From Serratia marcescens subsp. marcescens ATCC 13880 (GTDB lineage: Bacteria; Pseudomonadota; Gammaproteobacteria; Enterobacterales; Enterobacteriaceae), in the NCBI RefSeq assembly GCF_017299535.1, contig NZ_CP071238.1, forward strand, positions 4,340,001 to 4,404,000: 64,000 nucleotides of DNA, written 5' to 3'. Under the pieces are notes generated by a model. That model was not told the origin of the DNA and made no database searches. It was given only the letters and a program-made list of their open reading frames with translations. Shown here in pieces: positions 15,969 to 25,672 of this stretch. Numbering within the stretch: position 1 is the stretch's first letter; the number at the start of each line of letters is the position of its first letter. The translations under genes and the position numbers were made by a program.

Positions 15969-16865
15969 TCACCGACAATAAAGACGAAACAGGCGCGCCA
16001 GGTGCGCGCCCATCGGCGTCAAGGTGGTGTCCTTGCGTTGGATAAGATAAAACGTCGCTTTCGGCAGACGCTCTTCCAGCTCAAGCGGCACCAAATGCTT
16101 GCCCAGAATCGGATCCGAAATCACGTCCACCGACAGAATGCTGACAAAATCGCTCTGCGCCACCAGGCTGGTACAGGCCATAAAGGTCTCACAGGTCACG
16201 CTGATCGACGGCGCCATGCCCAAGTCCCCGAACAGATCGTGCAATAGCCGGTAATAACTGCCTTTCGGCGTCGGCATGGTCCAGTCGCAGTGCTGCAGCT
16301 GTTTCAGCGAGGTCGCCCCCTCCATCGGATGCCCTTTGCGCACCACCACCCGATACTCTTTTTCCATCAGCCGTTCATACTGCAGCTCGTTGTCGAGGCT
16401 GCTGGGGTAATAGGTATTGACGGTAAAATCCAGCTCGCCCTGGCGCAGTTCTGGGATCATCGACACCAGTTGCCCCTCGACGATGCGCACCTTCACGTTC
16501 GGATACTCACGGTGAAACTGGGTGACCACCTGCGGCATCACGGTGCGCGCAATGCTGCCGCCAACGCCGATATTCACCGTGCCGCCCGCCAACCCCAGCC
16601 GCTGCTGAATGTCTTCCTGCGCCACCCGCAGCTCTTCGAGGATCAAGCTGGCATGCTGGAAAAAGTTATCGCCGCAGTCGGTCAATACCACCCCCTGACT
16701 GCGGCGAATAAACAGCTTGGCGCCCAGCACCTCTTCCAGCTCCTGAATGGCTTTGGTCAGTGCAGGCTGGGAAAGGCGAGAGGTGCGGCTGGCGGCGCGG
16801 ATGCTGCCCTGGCGGCTAACGTCCACAAATGCACGCAATTGGTGCAATTTTATCGAGGCTGGCAT
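15969..16865 (-). CDS. abgR: LysR-type regulator AbgR
   Basis: The 298-residue LysR-type regulator has its helix-turn-helix in the first 60 residues (FVDVSRQGSIRAASR, LSQPALTKAIQELEE) and a periplasmic-binding-like effector domain after that. The start at 16865 (MPASIKLHQLRAF) aligns with E. coli AbgR as I recall it; upstream TTG 16901 is unlikely. It is divergent from abgABT across 272 bases, the usual arrangement for a LysR activator of the neighbouring operon. The effector is presumably p-aminobenzoyl-glutamate or a related folate breakdown product. Confidence 0.88.
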   Translation of the reverse strand: MPASIKLHQLRAFVDVSRQGSIRAASRTSRLSQPALTKAIQELEEVLGAKLFIRRSQGVVLTDCGDNFFQHASLILEELRVAQEDIQQRLGLAGGTVNIGVGGSIARTVMPQVVTQFHREYPNVKVRIVEGQLVSMIPELRQGELDFTVNTYYPSSLDNELQYERLMEKEYRVVVRKGHPMEGATSLKQLQHCDWTMPTPKGSYYRLLHDLFGDLGMAPSISVTCETFMACTSLVAQSDFVSILSVDVISDPILGKHLVPLELEERLPKATFYLIQRKDTTLTPMGAHLARLFRLYCR

Positions 16866-16978
16866 AGGCGAAAGGCGATAACCGTTATTTATCAATAGCA
16901 AGATATTGGCATCTTATTTAGCCAGATTCCATTGTGTACATTCGGAAAAAACATAATAAATAACCAAATTCTTATTTC

Positions 16979-16990
16979 GCTTAATTAAGC
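16979..16990. promoter_or_regulatory. Palindrome in the abgR-abgA gap
   Basis: GCTTAATTAAGC is a perfect 12-base palindrome between the divergent abgR and abgA genes, about 150 bases before abgA. Two copies of TAACCAAAT (starting at 16961 and 17031) flank it. Any of these could form the AbgR operator. Confidence 0.35.
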
Positions 16991-17137
16991 GCATTTTCTG
17001 CGCCAATAAGCGCCATTCACGGCAGTTAGTAACCAAATACACCTTTTTACTTGCAAGAGCATCACCGTCTGATTTCAGTTCAGAGCATAACTGCTGCCTG
17101 GAGCGATCCAGCGCGCGATAACTTATGAGATATCACT

Positions 17138-18454
17138 ATGACTAATTCGCTTTCGATGTTGGTGGCCGATCTGTACCCGCAATTGCAGGCCTGGCGCCGC
17201 GACTTCCACCGCTATGCCGAATCCGGCTGGTTTGAGTTCCGCACCGCCACCCTGGTGGCGGAAGAACTCGATCGGCTGGGTTATCGTTTGCAGCTGGGCC
17301 GCGAGGTCATCAAGGCAGAGGCGCGCATGGGACTGCCCTCGTCCGATGAGCTGGAGGCGCAGGAACTGCGCGCCCGCAATCAGGGCGCGTTGGAAAAATG
17401 GTTGCCGCACTTTTCCGGCGGCTTCGCCGGCATCGTCGCAACGCTCGATACCGGCCGCCCCGGCCCGACTATCGCCTACCGCGTGGATATGGACGCCCTC
17501 GATCTCAACGAATTGCTGGAACCCGAGCACCTGCCGTTCCGTGAAGGGTTCGCCTCTTGCAACAGCGGCATGATGCATGCATGCGGTCATGACGGCCATA
17601 CCACCATCGGCCTGGGGCTGGCGCACGTGTTCAAAAGCCTGGAGTCCCAGCTTAGCGGCACCGTCAAACTGATCTTCCAGCCGGCGGAAGAAGGCACGCG
17701 CGGCGCAAAATCGATGGTGGAGGCCGGCGTGGTGGACGACGTCGATTTCTTCACCGCGGTGCATATCGGCACCGGCGTGCCGGCCGGCGAGCTGGTGTGC
17801 GGCAGCGACAGCTTTATGGCCACCAGCAAGCTGGACGTTACCTTTCGCGGCGTCGCCTCCCACGCCGGCGCCAAGCCGGAAGACGGTCGCAACGCGCTGC
17901 TGGCAGCGGCGCAGGCTGCGCTGGGGCTTTACGCCATCCCGCGCCACAGCGAAGGCAGCTCGCGCATCAATGTCGGCGTGCTGCAGGCCGGCACCGGCCG
18001 CAACGTGATCGCCGATCGGGCGTTTATGAAGGTGGAGACGCGCGGCGCCACCAATGAGATCAACGCGTTCGTCTATCAACAGGCGCTGAACGCCATCGAA
18101 GGCGCAGCCAAAATGCACGGCGTCGCCTGCGACATCGCGCTGATGGGCGCGGCGCAGAGCAGCAAACCGACCCAACCGTGGGTGGATTACATCCGTCGTC
18201 AAGCGCAGCAGATAACCGAGCTGACCTCGGTGGTCGATCGCCGCGAACAGGCTGCGGGTTCGGAAGACGCCACCTACATGATGGAACGGGTGAAATCCCG
18301 CGGCGGCCAGGCCTCATATGTCATTTTCGGCACCGAGCTGAGCGCCGGACACCATAACGAGAAATTCGACTTCAACGAACAGGTGATGGCGGTGGCGGTG
18401 AAAACGCTGGCGTCGCTGGCGCTGAACCTGCCGACATTCGGGAGCGGAGCATGA
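17138..18454 (+). CDS. abgA: p-Aminobenzoyl-glutamate hydrolase subunit A
   Basis: AbgA is an M20-family metallopeptidase-like subunit that, with AbgB, cleaves p-aminobenzoyl-glutamate to p-aminobenzoate and glutamate in the cytoplasm. Visible zinc-site motifs are ACGHDGHT (near residue 148) and PAEEGTRGA (near 187); VDMDAL supplies the conserved aspartate strand, and [14 protein letters not shown] lies at the dimerisation domain. The 438-residue length matches the family. The ribosome binding site is weak. The stop overlaps the start of abgB (ATGA), so the subunits are translationally coupled. Confidence 0.93.
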   Translation: MTNSLSMLVADLYPQLQAWRRDFHRYAESGWFEFRTATLVAEELDRLGYRLQLGREVIKAEARMGLPSSDELEAQELRARNQGALEKWLPHFSGGFAGIVATLDTGRPGPTIAYRVDMDALDLNELLEPEHLPFREGFASCNSGMMHACGHDGHTTIGLGLAHVFKSLESQLSGTVKLIFQPAEEGTRGAKSMVEAGVVDDVDFFTAVHIGTGVPAGELVCGSDSFMATSKLDVTFRGVASHAGAKPEDGRNALLAAAQAALGLYAIPRHSEGSSRINVGVLQAGTGRNVIADRAFMKVETRGATNEINAFVYQQALNAIEGAAKMHGVACDIALMGAAQSSKPTQPWVDYIRRQAQQITELTSVVDRREQAAGSEDATYMMERVKSRGGQASYVIFGTELSAGHHNEKFDFNEQVMAVAVKTLASLALNLPTFGSGA

Positions 18455-19902
18455 GCAACTCAGAACTGCAGGCTTTTATCGACGACTACATTGACCAACG
18501 CCAGTCCCACTTCAGCGCGCTGAGCGACGCGATTTGGGACCATCCGGAAACGCGCTTTAACGAGACCTATTCCGCCACGTTGCTGGCCGATGCGCTGGAA
18601 CAGGAAGGCTTCTCGGTCGAGCGCGGCGTGGGCGACATCGAGACGGCGTTTATCGCCAGCTACGGCAGCGGTCACCCGGTTATCGCGCTGCTGGGCGAGT
18701 ACGACGCGCTGGCCGGGCTGAGCCAGCGGTCCGGTTGCGCCACGCCGCAGCCGCTGGTGGAAAACGGCAACGGCCATGGCTGCGGCCACAATCTGCTGGG
18801 CACCGCGGCGCTGGCGGGCGCCTTCGCCGCCAAGGTGTGGATGCAGCAGAACCGGCTGACCGGCACCCTGCGCTTCTACGGCTGCCCGGGTGAAGAGGGC
18901 GGCTCCGGCAAAACCTTTATGGTGCGCGAAGGCCTGTTCGACGACGTCGACGCCGCCCTCACCTGGCACCCGGAAGGCTTCAGCGGCATGTTCAACACCA
19001 GTACGCTGGCCAACATTCAGGCGGCGTTTCACTTCAAGGGCGTCGCCGCCCATGCCGCCAACTCGCCGCACCTGGGGCGCAGCGCGCTGGACGCGGTGAC
19101 GCTGATGAATACCGGCGCCAACTTCCTGCGCGAACATATCGTGCAAGAAGCGCGGCTGCACTATGCGGTCACCCACACCGGCGGCAGCTCCCCCAACGTG
19201 GTGCAGGCCGACGCCGAGGTGTTGTACCTGATCCGCGCACCGCAGCTCGACCAGGCGCAGGACATTTACCAACGGGTGATTAACATCGCCAAGGGCGCAG
19301 CGCTGATGACTGACACCCAGATGGAAGTGCGCTTCGACAAGGCCTGCTCCAACTATGTGCCAAACCGCAGTCTTGAACGCGCGATGTATCAAAACCTGTG
19401 TGATTTCGGTCTGCCCGAGTACAGCGACGCCGAACGCCGCTTCGCCGAGGAAATCCGCCAGACGCTGAGCCGCGACGATCTGCGCAACGCCAAACTCAAC
19501 ATTGCCCGCACCGGCGGTGCAGCCGGGCGCGAGTGGGTGCAACTGCTGGGAGATAAGGTGCTGATGGACGAGGTCGCTCCTTATGTGGAATCCGACGATC
19601 TGCTGTACGGCTCTACCGACGTTGGCGACGTGAGCTGGGTGGCGCCGACCGCCCAATGCTTTAGCCCCTGTTTCGCACTCGGCACTCCGCTGCACACCTG
19701 GCAACTGGTGGCGCAGGGCCGCACCGCTATCGCCCATAAGGGCATGTGCCTGGCCGGCAAGGTGATGGCGGCGACCGCCGTCGATCTGCTGAGCGACAGC
19801 GCCCTGCTGGCGCGCTGCCGCAGCGAGTTTGAGCGCCGGCGCGCCGAACAGCCGTACCGCTGCCCCATCCCGCAGGGGGTGAAGCCATCTCCATTGAAAT
19901 AG
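18451..19902 (+). CDS. abgB: p-Aminobenzoyl-glutamate hydrolase subunit B
   Basis: AbgB is the second M20-family subunit of the p-aminobenzoyl-glutamate hydrolase. It has 483 residues. The metal-site motifs are [10 protein letters not shown] (near residue 109) and [13 protein letters not shown] (near 146), with [16 protein letters not shown] in the lid domain. GGAGCGGAGC before ATG 18451 gives a strong ribosome binding site, and the gene overlaps abgA by 4 bases. The AbgT transporter follows after 100 bases, completing the uptake and cleavage pathway. Confidence 0.93.
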   Translation: MSNSELQAFIDDYIDQRQSHFSALSDAIWDHPETRFNETYSATLLADALEQEGFSVERGVGDIETAFIASYGSGHPVIALLGEYDALAGLSQRSGCATPQPLVENGNGHGCGHNLLGTAALAGAFAAKVWMQQNRLTGTLRFYGCPGEEGGSGKTFMVREGLFDDVDAALTWHPEGFSGMFNTSTLANIQAAFHFKGVAAHAANSPHLGRSALDAVTLMNTGANFLREHIVQEARLHYAVTHTGGSSPNVVQADAEVLYLIRAPQLDQAQDIYQRVINIAKGAALMTDTQMEVRFDKACSNYVPNRSLERAMYQNLCDFGLPEYSDAERRFAEEIRQTLSRDDLRNAKLNIARTGGAAGREWVQLLGDKVLMDEVAPYVESDDLLYGSTDVGDVSWVAPTAQCFSPCFALGTPLHTWQLVAQGRTAIAHKGMCLAGKVMAATAVDLLSDSALLARCRSEFERRRAEQPYRCPIPQGVKPSPLK

Positions 19903-20002
19903 CATGAACAGACAGGGCCCAGACAACCGGACCACCAAGAATAATTATAAATAAATCAAATAATAACAATCACACAACAGAGCAAACACAGAGGGTAAAA
20001 TC

Positions 20003-21529
20003 ATGAGTGAGGCCACAACGCCAATCAATAAAAGCCCCGGACGCGTTTTTTACTGGGTGGAACGCATCGGCAATAAGATCCCCAATCCGTTTTTATTGTT
20101 CGTCTATTTGATCCTGGTGCTTATGCTGGCCACCGCGCTGTTTTCCTGGCTCGATGTGGCGGTGAAAAATCCGGCCACCGGCGAGCTCATCAAGGTGAAT
20201 AACCTGATGAGCGTGGCGGGCATGCAGTGGATATTTCCCAATATCATCCATAATTTCAGCAGCTTTGCGCCACTGGGGGCTATTTTGGCGCTGGTGATAG
20301 GCGCCGGCCTGGCGGAAAAGGTCGGCCTGCTGCAGGCGCTGATGTATAAAATGGCCTCGCGCGTCAGCGCCCGCTACGCCAGCTATATGGTGCTGTTTAT
20401 CGCCTTCTTCAGTCATATATCGTCGGACGCCGCGCTGGTGGTGATGCCGCCGCTCGGCGCGCTGATGTTTGTAGCGGTGGGTCGCCACCCGATAGCCGGA
20501 CTGCTGGCGGCGATCGCCGGCGTCGCCTCCGGTTTTACCGCCAATCTGTTGATCGTCACCACCGACGTATTGCTTTCCGGCATCAGCACCGAAGCCACCA
20601 AAGCGGTGGATGGCGCGGTTCACGTCAGCGTGATAGACAACTGGTACTTTATGGCCACCTCCGTGATCGTGCTGACCATCGCCGGCGCGCTGCTCACCGA
20701 CAAGTTTATCGAGCCCCGTCTGCCGAAGTGGCAAGGCGGCGCCGAAGACAAAATCGCAGCGCTGACCCCGCTGCAGAACCGGGGGCTGATGATGAGCGGC
20801 ATCGCCGCGCTGGTGTTTATCGCCATCATCGCCGCTCTGGTGGTGCCGGAGGCCGCGCCGCTGCGTGACCCGAACACCGGTTCGGTGATCCCTTCCCCGT
20901 TCATCAAGGGTATTGTGCCGATCATCATCCTGTTCTTCTTCACCGTCGCCATTACCTATGGCGTAGTCACCAAACAGATCCGGCGGCCGGACGATATTCC
21001 CCACCACTTGCTCGATCCGATGAAAAGCATGGCGGGTTTTATCGTGATGGTGTTTCCGCTGTCGCAGTTCGTGGCGTTCTTTAACTGGAGCAACATGGGC
21101 AAGTTTATGGCCGTCGGTCTGACCGATATGCTGGAAGCCGCCGGCATGAGCGGCGCACCGGCATTTCTCGGCCTGATGTTCCTCTCCGCCTTCCTGTGCA
21201 TGTTCATCGCCAGCGGCTCGGCGATCTGGTCAATTTTGGCGCCGATCTTCGTGCCGATGTTTATGCTGCTCGGTTTCCACCCGGCGTTCGCCCAGATGAT
21301 CTTTCGCATCGCCGACTCTGCGGTGCTGCCGCTGGCGCCGATGTCGCCGTTCCTGCCGCTGTTCCTCGGCTTCCTGCAGCGCTACCGCAAAGACGCGCAG
21401 CTCGGCACCTATTACGTGTTGATCCTGCCCTATCCCGTGGTGTTCTTCAGCGTGTGGATTTTGCTGCTGCTGGTCTGGTATGCGCTAGGCTTGCCAATCG
21501 GTCCCGGCGTCTATCCGAAGCTGGGCTAA
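20003..21529 (+). CDS. abgT: p-Aminobenzoyl-glutamate transporter AbgT
   Basis: AbgT is an inner-membrane transporter of the AbgT family (about 9-11 membrane segments plus re-entrant hairpins). It brings in p-aminobenzoyl-glutamate for AbgAB; some members of the family export sulfonamides. The 508-residue length is normal. Family stretches include NPFLLFVYLILVL near residue 26, FFSHISSDAALVVMPPLGAL near 136 and MFIASGSAIWSILAPIFVPMF near 401. GAGGG precedes ATG 20003. It completes the abgABT operon. Confidence 0.92.
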   Translation: MSEATTPINKSPGRVFYWVERIGNKIPNPFLLFVYLILVLMLATALFSWLDVAVKNPATGELIKVNNLMSVAGMQWIFPNIIHNFSSFAPLGAILALVIGAGLAEKVGLLQALMYKMASRVSARYASYMVLFIAFFSHISSDAALVVMPPLGALMFVAVGRHPIAGLLAAIAGVASGFTANLLIVTTDVLLSGISTEATKAVDGAVHVSVIDNWYFMATSVIVLTIAGALLTDKFIEPRLPKWQGGAEDKIAALTPLQNRGLMMSGIAALVFIAIIAALVVPEAAPLRDPNTGSVIPSPFIKGIVPIIILFFFTVAITYGVVTKQIRRPDDIPHHLLDPMKSMAGFIVMVFPLSQFVAFFNWSNMGKFMAVGLTDMLEAAGMSGAPAFLGLMFLSAFLCMFIASGSAIWSILAPIFVPMFMLLGFHPAFAQMIFRIADSAVLPLAPMSPFLPLFLGFLQRYRKDAQLGTYYVLILPYPVVFFSVWILLLLVWYALGLPIGPGVYPKLG

Positions 21530-21544
21530 ACGCCCCGCTATCTC

Positions 21545-21566
21545 GCCCCGCGCTGGTTCGCGGGGC
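21545..21566 (+). terminator. Hairpin after abgT
   Basis: GCCCCGCG and CGCGGGGC (21545-21552 and 21559-21566) form a perfect 8-bp stem 15 bases after the abgT stop. No T run follows, so it may be a stabilising hairpin or weak terminator. Confidence 0.45.
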
Positions 21567-21647
21567 AGATCCCCTCTTCCCCAAGCCCAGCAGAAAGATT
21601 GATCTTCCTCACTGACCAAGCGGCTCTGAGGATTATTTCATTGCCTT

Positions 21648-21663
21648 GCTAAACCGGTTCTTC
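21648..21663 (+). promoter_or_regulatory. ScrR operator at scrK
   Basis: GCTAAACCGGTTCTTC has one perfect half-site of the palindrome GCTAAACCGGTTTAGC that recurs in this cluster. It lies 44 bases upstream of scrK. A single operator before scrK matches the known Klebsiella/pUR400 scr arrangement. Confidence 0.75.
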
Positions 21664-21707
21664 TATTTTAGCTCACCATCTGACAACGACAAAAACAGGG
21701 ATTAAGC

Positions 21708-22634
21708 ATGATGAATCGCGTATGGGTACTGGGCGACGCCGTGATCGACCTGGTGCCGGAAAATGCCAACGGTTATCTCAAATGCCCCGGCGGCGCGCCG
21801 GCGAACGTGGCGGTGGGTATCGCCCGCTTGGGCGGCGACAGCGCCTTTATCGGCCGGGTGGGGCAAGACAGCTTCGGCGCCTTTCTGCAGCAGGTGCTGA
21901 GCGATGAAGGGGTGGATATTGACCATATGCTTTCGGATCCCGAACACCACACCTCCACGGTGGTGGTGGATCTCGATCAGCACGGTGAGCGCTCATTCAC
22001 GTTTATGGTGCAGCCCAGCGCCGATCTGTTTTTGCAGCCCGACGATCTGCCGGTTTTCCAACGGGGCGAATGGCTGCACCTCTGCTCCATCGCGCTGTCG
22101 CAGGAGCCCAGCCGCAGCACGGCCTTTACGGCGATGGAACGCATGCGGGCAGTCGGCGGCCGGGTCAGTTTCGATCCCAACATCCGCGAAGAGGTCTGGC
22201 GTCAGCCGGAAGCGCTGCGCCCCTGCCTGCAAAAGGCGCTGCTGCTGGCGGATGTGGTGAAACTGTCGCGCGAAGAGCTGGCTTTCATCAGCCACCTTGA
22301 CGATGTGGAGAACGGCATCCGCTGGATGATGCAAACCTATCCGCTGCGCCTGCTGCTGGTGACGCTGGGCGGCGACGGCGTCTGCGTACACGATGGGCAT
22401 CGCCTGCGCCATTTCCGCGCGCCGTCGGTCGTGCCGGTCGATACCACCGGCGCCGGCGACGCGTTTGTCGCCGGGCTGTTAGCGGCGCTGGCGCGCCTTC
22501 ACGCATTGCCGCAGGACGCGCAATGGCCGGCGGTTATCGCCCAGGCTCAGGCCTGCGGCGCGCTGGCCACCACCGCCAAGGGCGCCATGACCGCCCTGCC
22601 TCACGCCGAAGAGCTGGCCGCTTTTCTGCGTTGA
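21708..22634 (+). CDS. scrK: Fructokinase of the sucrose regulon
   Basis: ScrK phosphorylates the fructose released by ScrB to fructose-6-phosphate. The 308-residue protein is a PfkB/ribokinase-family sugar kinase: CPGGAPANVAVGIARLGG near residue 26 (first signature), and DTTGAGDAFVAGLL near residue 246 (second signature with the catalytic aspartate). Two adjacent ATG codons open the frame. It has its own operator-promoter and terminator, so it forms a separate unit ahead of scrYAB, both under ScrR. Confidence 0.93.
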   Translation: MMNRVWVLGDAVIDLVPENANGYLKCPGGAPANVAVGIARLGGDSAFIGRVGQDSFGAFLQQVLSDEGVDIDHMLSDPEHHTSTVVVDLDQHGERSFTFMVQPSADLFLQPDDLPVFQRGEWLHLCSIALSQEPSRSTAFTAMERMRAVGGRVSFDPNIREEVWRQPEALRPCLQKALLLADVVKLSREELAFISHLDDVENGIRWMMQTYPLRLLLVTLGGDGVCVHDGHRLRHFRAPSVVPVDTTGAGDAFVAGLLAALARLHALPQDAQWPAVIAQAQACGALATTAKGAMTALPHAEELAAFLR

Positions 22635-22644
22635 TCCCCTGCAT

Positions 22645-22676
22645 CCACGGCGATCCCCTGAGCGCCGTGGTCTTTT
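22645..22676 (+). terminator. Intrinsic terminator after scrK
   Basis: CCACGGCG (22645-22652) pairs with CGCCGTGG (22663-22670) in a perfect 8-bp stem followed by TCTTTT, starting 11 bases after the scrK stop. Confidence 0.8.
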
Positions 22677-22684
22677 AACCCGCG

Positions 22685-22706
22685 ATTTGCGCGCTCGATC
22701 ACAATA
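22685..22706 (+). promoter_or_regulatory. Candidate CRP site before scrY
   Basis: The sequence has a good right half (TCACA at 22699-22703) and an imperfect left half (TTTGCG) at the CRP spacing. It lies just upstream of the first ScrR operator. Catabolite control of sucrose genes by cAMP-CRP is known in enterobacteria; the match here is moderate. Confidence 0.4.
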
Positions 22707-22722
22707 GCTGAATCGGGTTAGC
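22707..22722 (+). promoter_or_regulatory. ScrR operator O1 at scrY
   Basis: GCTGAATCGGGTTAGC matches the inferred ScrR palindrome GCTAAACCGGTTTAGC at 13 of 16 positions. Its centre is exactly 60 bases from the second scrY operator, so the two sites face similar sides of the helix if the helix repeat is near 10-10.5. Confidence 0.65.
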
Positions 22723-22766
22723 AAACTTGATTGCCAGTCCGCTCCTCGATCGTTATCTTTCGCCAT

Positions 22767-22782
22767 GAAAAACCGGTTTAGC
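22767..22782 (+). promoter_or_regulatory. ScrR operator O2 at scrY
   Basis: GAAAAACCGGTTTAGC has a perfect right half and a 6-of-8 left half of the ScrR palindrome. It lies 43 bases before scrY. Two operators before scrY and one before scrK is the pattern described for other enteric scr regulons. Confidence 0.75.
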
Positions 22783-22825
22783 AATTTAGCAAAAAATAAT
22801 AACAACCCTTCCCGGATGATAGACG

Positions 22826-24238
22826 ATGATGAAAAAACGCAGCTATTTGGCGATAACAACAGGGCTTTTCCTCTCCACGTCTGCCGCTGCAGCCTCCGGC
22901 GGCGGCGGCATCGAGGCGCGCCTCAACGCGCTGGAACAACGCCTGGCGCAGGCGGAACAGCGCGCCGCTCAGGCTGAAACTCGCGCCACCGCGGCGGAAC
23001 GCCGGGCGCAACAGCTGGAACAGCGCACCGCCAGCACCGAAAGGCAAACCGCGCAGGTCGTGCAGCGCGCCGCCGCGCTTGAAACGCAATCCTCTCCGAC
23101 CAGCGCGCTGAAACTGAACGGTTTCAACGATCTGAAACTGTACGGCGACGTGGAGTTCAATCTGGACGGCGCCAGCCGCAGCGGCCAGCTGACGTCGCTG
23201 AAAGGCAGCGACCACAAGGACTGGAAACCCGGCAACAAAGAGCGCTGGGACATCAATGGCCGCATTCTGGTCGGGCTGGACGGCTACCGCCGCAATCCGG
23301 ACGGCAACTTCTCCGGCTTCAGCGTCCAGCCGCTGGCGGACATGAGCGGCAAAATGAACCTGGACGACGCCGCTTTCTTCTTCGGCAATGAAAAGAACTG
23401 GCAAACCAAAATCGGCCGCTTCGAAGCCTACGACATGTTCCCGCTGAATCAGGACACCTTCATTCAATACTCCGGCAATACCGCCAACGACCTGTACGCC
23501 GACGGCTTCGGCTATATCTACATGATGAAAGAAGGCCGCGGCCGCAGCAGCAGCGGCGGCAACCTGATGCTGAGCAAATACGCCGGGGATGTCTATTTCG
23601 AACTGAACACGCTGGTGGAAGACGGCACCTCGCTGTTCCAGGACAACAGCTACCACGGCAATGCGCTGGAAAATAAGAAAAACGTCGCCTATTTGCGCCC
23701 GGTGATCGCCTGGAAGAAAGACGCCTTCAGCATCGCGGCGGCGATGGAAAGCAACGTGGTGAATAACGCTTACGGCTATCAGGACAGCCAGGGCCGCTTC
23801 GTCGACCAATCCAAGCGCAACGGCTACGGCATGACGATGAGTTGGAACAACAGCGCCGCCAACCCGGATAACGGCGTGGTGGCCAACCTGAGCACCGCCT
23901 ATCTGGATGCCTCAGGCGAGCAAGACTTCACCGCCGGCGTCAACGTGCTGTGGCGACGCTTCGAACTGGGTTATATCTATGCCCATAACAATATCAAAGA
24001 GTTCAATACCGCCGGGATCGCCGCCGATATCCACAACCCGCTCAGCGAACCGGGCAACTACGACATCCACACCGTTCACGCGTCGTATCAGATACCTAAC
24101 ATTATGAATATGAAGAATTTCAACCTGTATTTAGGCGCCTATGTGTCGCTGCTGGAAGCCAACGCCGGCAACAAGATCGCCAACGGCGACAACGACCAGC
24201 GTTACGGCATGCGCGCCAGATTCAAGTATTTCTTCTGA
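22826..24238 (+). CDS. scrY: Sucrose porin ScrY
   Basis: ScrY is an outer-membrane sucrose-specific porin related to LamB maltoporin. The 470-residue protein has a signal peptide ending near SAAAASG. Next is a periplasmic coiled coil at about residues 25-90 built of repeats such as EQRLAQAEQRAAQAETR, which is the feature separating ScrY from LamB. The trimeric beta barrel begins around KLNGFNDLKLYGDVEFN and ends in RARFKYFF, with the terminal phenylalanine needed for assembly. It is the first gene of scrYAB, with scrA 63 bases downstream. Confidence 0.94.
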   Translation: MMKKRSYLAITTGLFLSTSAAAASGGGGIEARLNALEQRLAQAEQRAAQAETRATAAERRAQQLEQRTASTERQTAQVVQRAAALETQSSPTSALKLNGFNDLKLYGDVEFNLDGASRSGQLTSLKGSDHKDWKPGNKERWDINGRILVGLDGYRRNPDGNFSGFSVQPLADMSGKMNLDDAAFFFGNEKNWQTKIGRFEAYDMFPLNQDTFIQYSGNTANDLYADGFGYIYMMKEGRGRSSSGGNLMLSKYAGDVYFELNTLVEDGTSLFQDNSYHGNALENKKNVAYLRPVIAWKKDAFSIAAAMESNVVNNAYGYQDSQGRFVDQSKRNGYGMTMSWNNSAANPDNGVVANLSTAYLDASGEQDFTAGVNVLWRRFELGYIYAHNNIKEFNTAGIAADIHNPLSEPGNYDIHTVHASYQIPNIMNMKNFNLYLGAYVSLLEANAGNKIANGDNDQRYGMRARFKYFF

Positions 24239-24301
24239 CATCGATTCACGGCGCTGCGCCGCAAACTGCGCGGCGGCATTTTTATTTAGCAAGGGGACAA
24301 C

Positions 24302-25672
24302 ATGGACATTACCGCAACCGCCAACGCGCTGTTGCCGCTGCTCGGCGGTAAAGAGAACATCGCCAGCGCCGCCCACTGCGCCACGCGCCTGCGCCTGGTG
24401 CTGGTGGACGACAGCAAGGTGGACAAAGAGGCCATCGGCAAACTGGACGGCGTTAAAGGCTGCTTCAGCAACGCCGGTCAGATCCAGGTGATCTTCGGCA
24501 CCGGACTGGTCAACAAGGTGCATGCGGAATTCATCAAGGCGGCGGGCGTCAGCGAATCCAGCAAGGCCGAAGCCGCCGATATCGCGGCGAAAAAGCTCAA
24601 CCCGCTGCAGCGCATCGCGCGCCTGCTGTCGAACATCTTCGTGCCAATCATCCCGGCGATCGTCGCTTCCGGCCTGTTGATGGGGCTGCTCGGCATGGTG
24701 AAAACCTACGGCTGGGCCGATGCCAACAGCGCGCTGTTCATCATGCTGGATATGTTCAGCTCGGCGGCGTTCATTATCCTGCCGATTCTGATCGGTTTCA
24801 CCGCCGCACGCGAATTCGGCGGCAATCCCTATCTGGGCGCCACGCTCGGCGGCATTTTGACGCATCCGGCGTTGACCAATGCCTGGGGCGTCGCCGGCGG
24901 GTTCCACACCATGAATTTCTTCGGTCTGGACATCGCCATGATCGGCTACCAGGGCACGGTATTTCCGGTGCTGCTGACGGTGTGGTTCATGAGCCTGTTG
25001 GAAAAACGTCTGCGTAAGGTGATCCCCAACGCGCTCGATCTGATCCTGACGCCGTTCCTGACGGTGGTGATCTCAGGCTTTGTCGCCCTGCTGTTTATCG
25101 GCCCCGCCGGCCGTGCGCTGGGCGACGGCATCTCCTTCGTGCTCAGCACGCTGATCGCTCATGCGGGGTGGTTCGCCGGGCTGCTGTTCGGCGGCCTCTA
25201 TTCCGCTATCGTCATTACCGGCATCCACCACAGTTTTCACGCGGTAGAGGCCGGGCTGCTCGGCAACCCCACTATCGGCGTCAACTTCCTGCTGCCGATT
25301 TGGTCGATGGCCAACATCGCTCAGGGCGGCGCCTGCCTGGCGGTCTATTTCAAAACTCGCGACGCCAAAATCAAAGCCATTGCGGTGCCTTCGGCCTTTT
25401 CCGCCATGCTCGGCATCACCGAGGCGGCGCTGTTCGGCATCAATCTGCGCTTCGTGAAACCGTTTCTGGCGGCGCTGGCGGGCGGCGCGCTCGGCGGGGC
25501 CTGGGTGGTGGCCAACCATGTCGGCATGAACGCGGTCGGGCTGACGGCGATCCCCGGCATGGCGATCGTGCAGGCCAGTTCTCTGGTCAGCTATATCATC
25601 GGTCTGGCGATCGCGTTTGGCAGCGCCTTTGTCCTCTCCCTGCTGCTGAAATACAAAACGGACGCGCAATGA
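24302..25672 (+). CDS. scrA: Sucrose PTS permease, EIIBC component
   Basis: ScrA imports sucrose across the inner membrane and phosphorylates it to sucrose-6-phosphate. The 456-residue protein carries an N-terminal EIIB domain with the phosphocysteine in AAHCATRLRLVL (Cys at about residue 25) and a C-terminal EIIC domain of about 8-10 membrane segments (IPAIVASGLLMGLLGM, VITGIHHSFHAVEAGL, ITEAALFGINLRF). There is no EIIA domain, so phosphate must come from EIIA-Glc (Crr). AAGGGG precedes the ATG. The stop overlaps scrB (ATGA). Confidence 0.95.
   Translation: MDITATANALLPLLGGKENIASAAHCATRLRLVLVDDSKVDKEAIGKLDGVKGCFSNAGQIQVIFGTGLVNKVHAEFIKAAGVSESSKAEAADIAAKKLNPLQRIARLLSNIFVPIIPAIVASGLLMGLLGMVKTYGWADANSALFIMLDMFSSAAFIILPILIGFTAAREFGGNPYLGATLGGILTHPALTNAWGVAGGFHTMNFFGLDIAMIGYQGTVFPVLLTVWFMSLLEKRLRKVIPNALDLILTPFLTVVISGFVALLFIGPAGRALGDGISFVLSTLIAHAGWFAGLLFGGLYSAIVITGIHHSFHAVEAGLLGNPTIGVNFLLPIWSMANIAQGGACLAVYFKTRDAKIKAIAVPSAFSAMLGITEAALFGINLRFVKPFLAALAGGALGGAWVVANHVGMNAVGLTAIPGMAIVQASSLVSYIIGLAIAFGSAFVLSLLLKYKTDAQ

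Noticed and set aside
25168..25668. Upstream extension of the scrB frame inside scrA
   Set aside because: The extra residues are an out-of-frame reading of scrA; scrB begins at the ATGA overlap.
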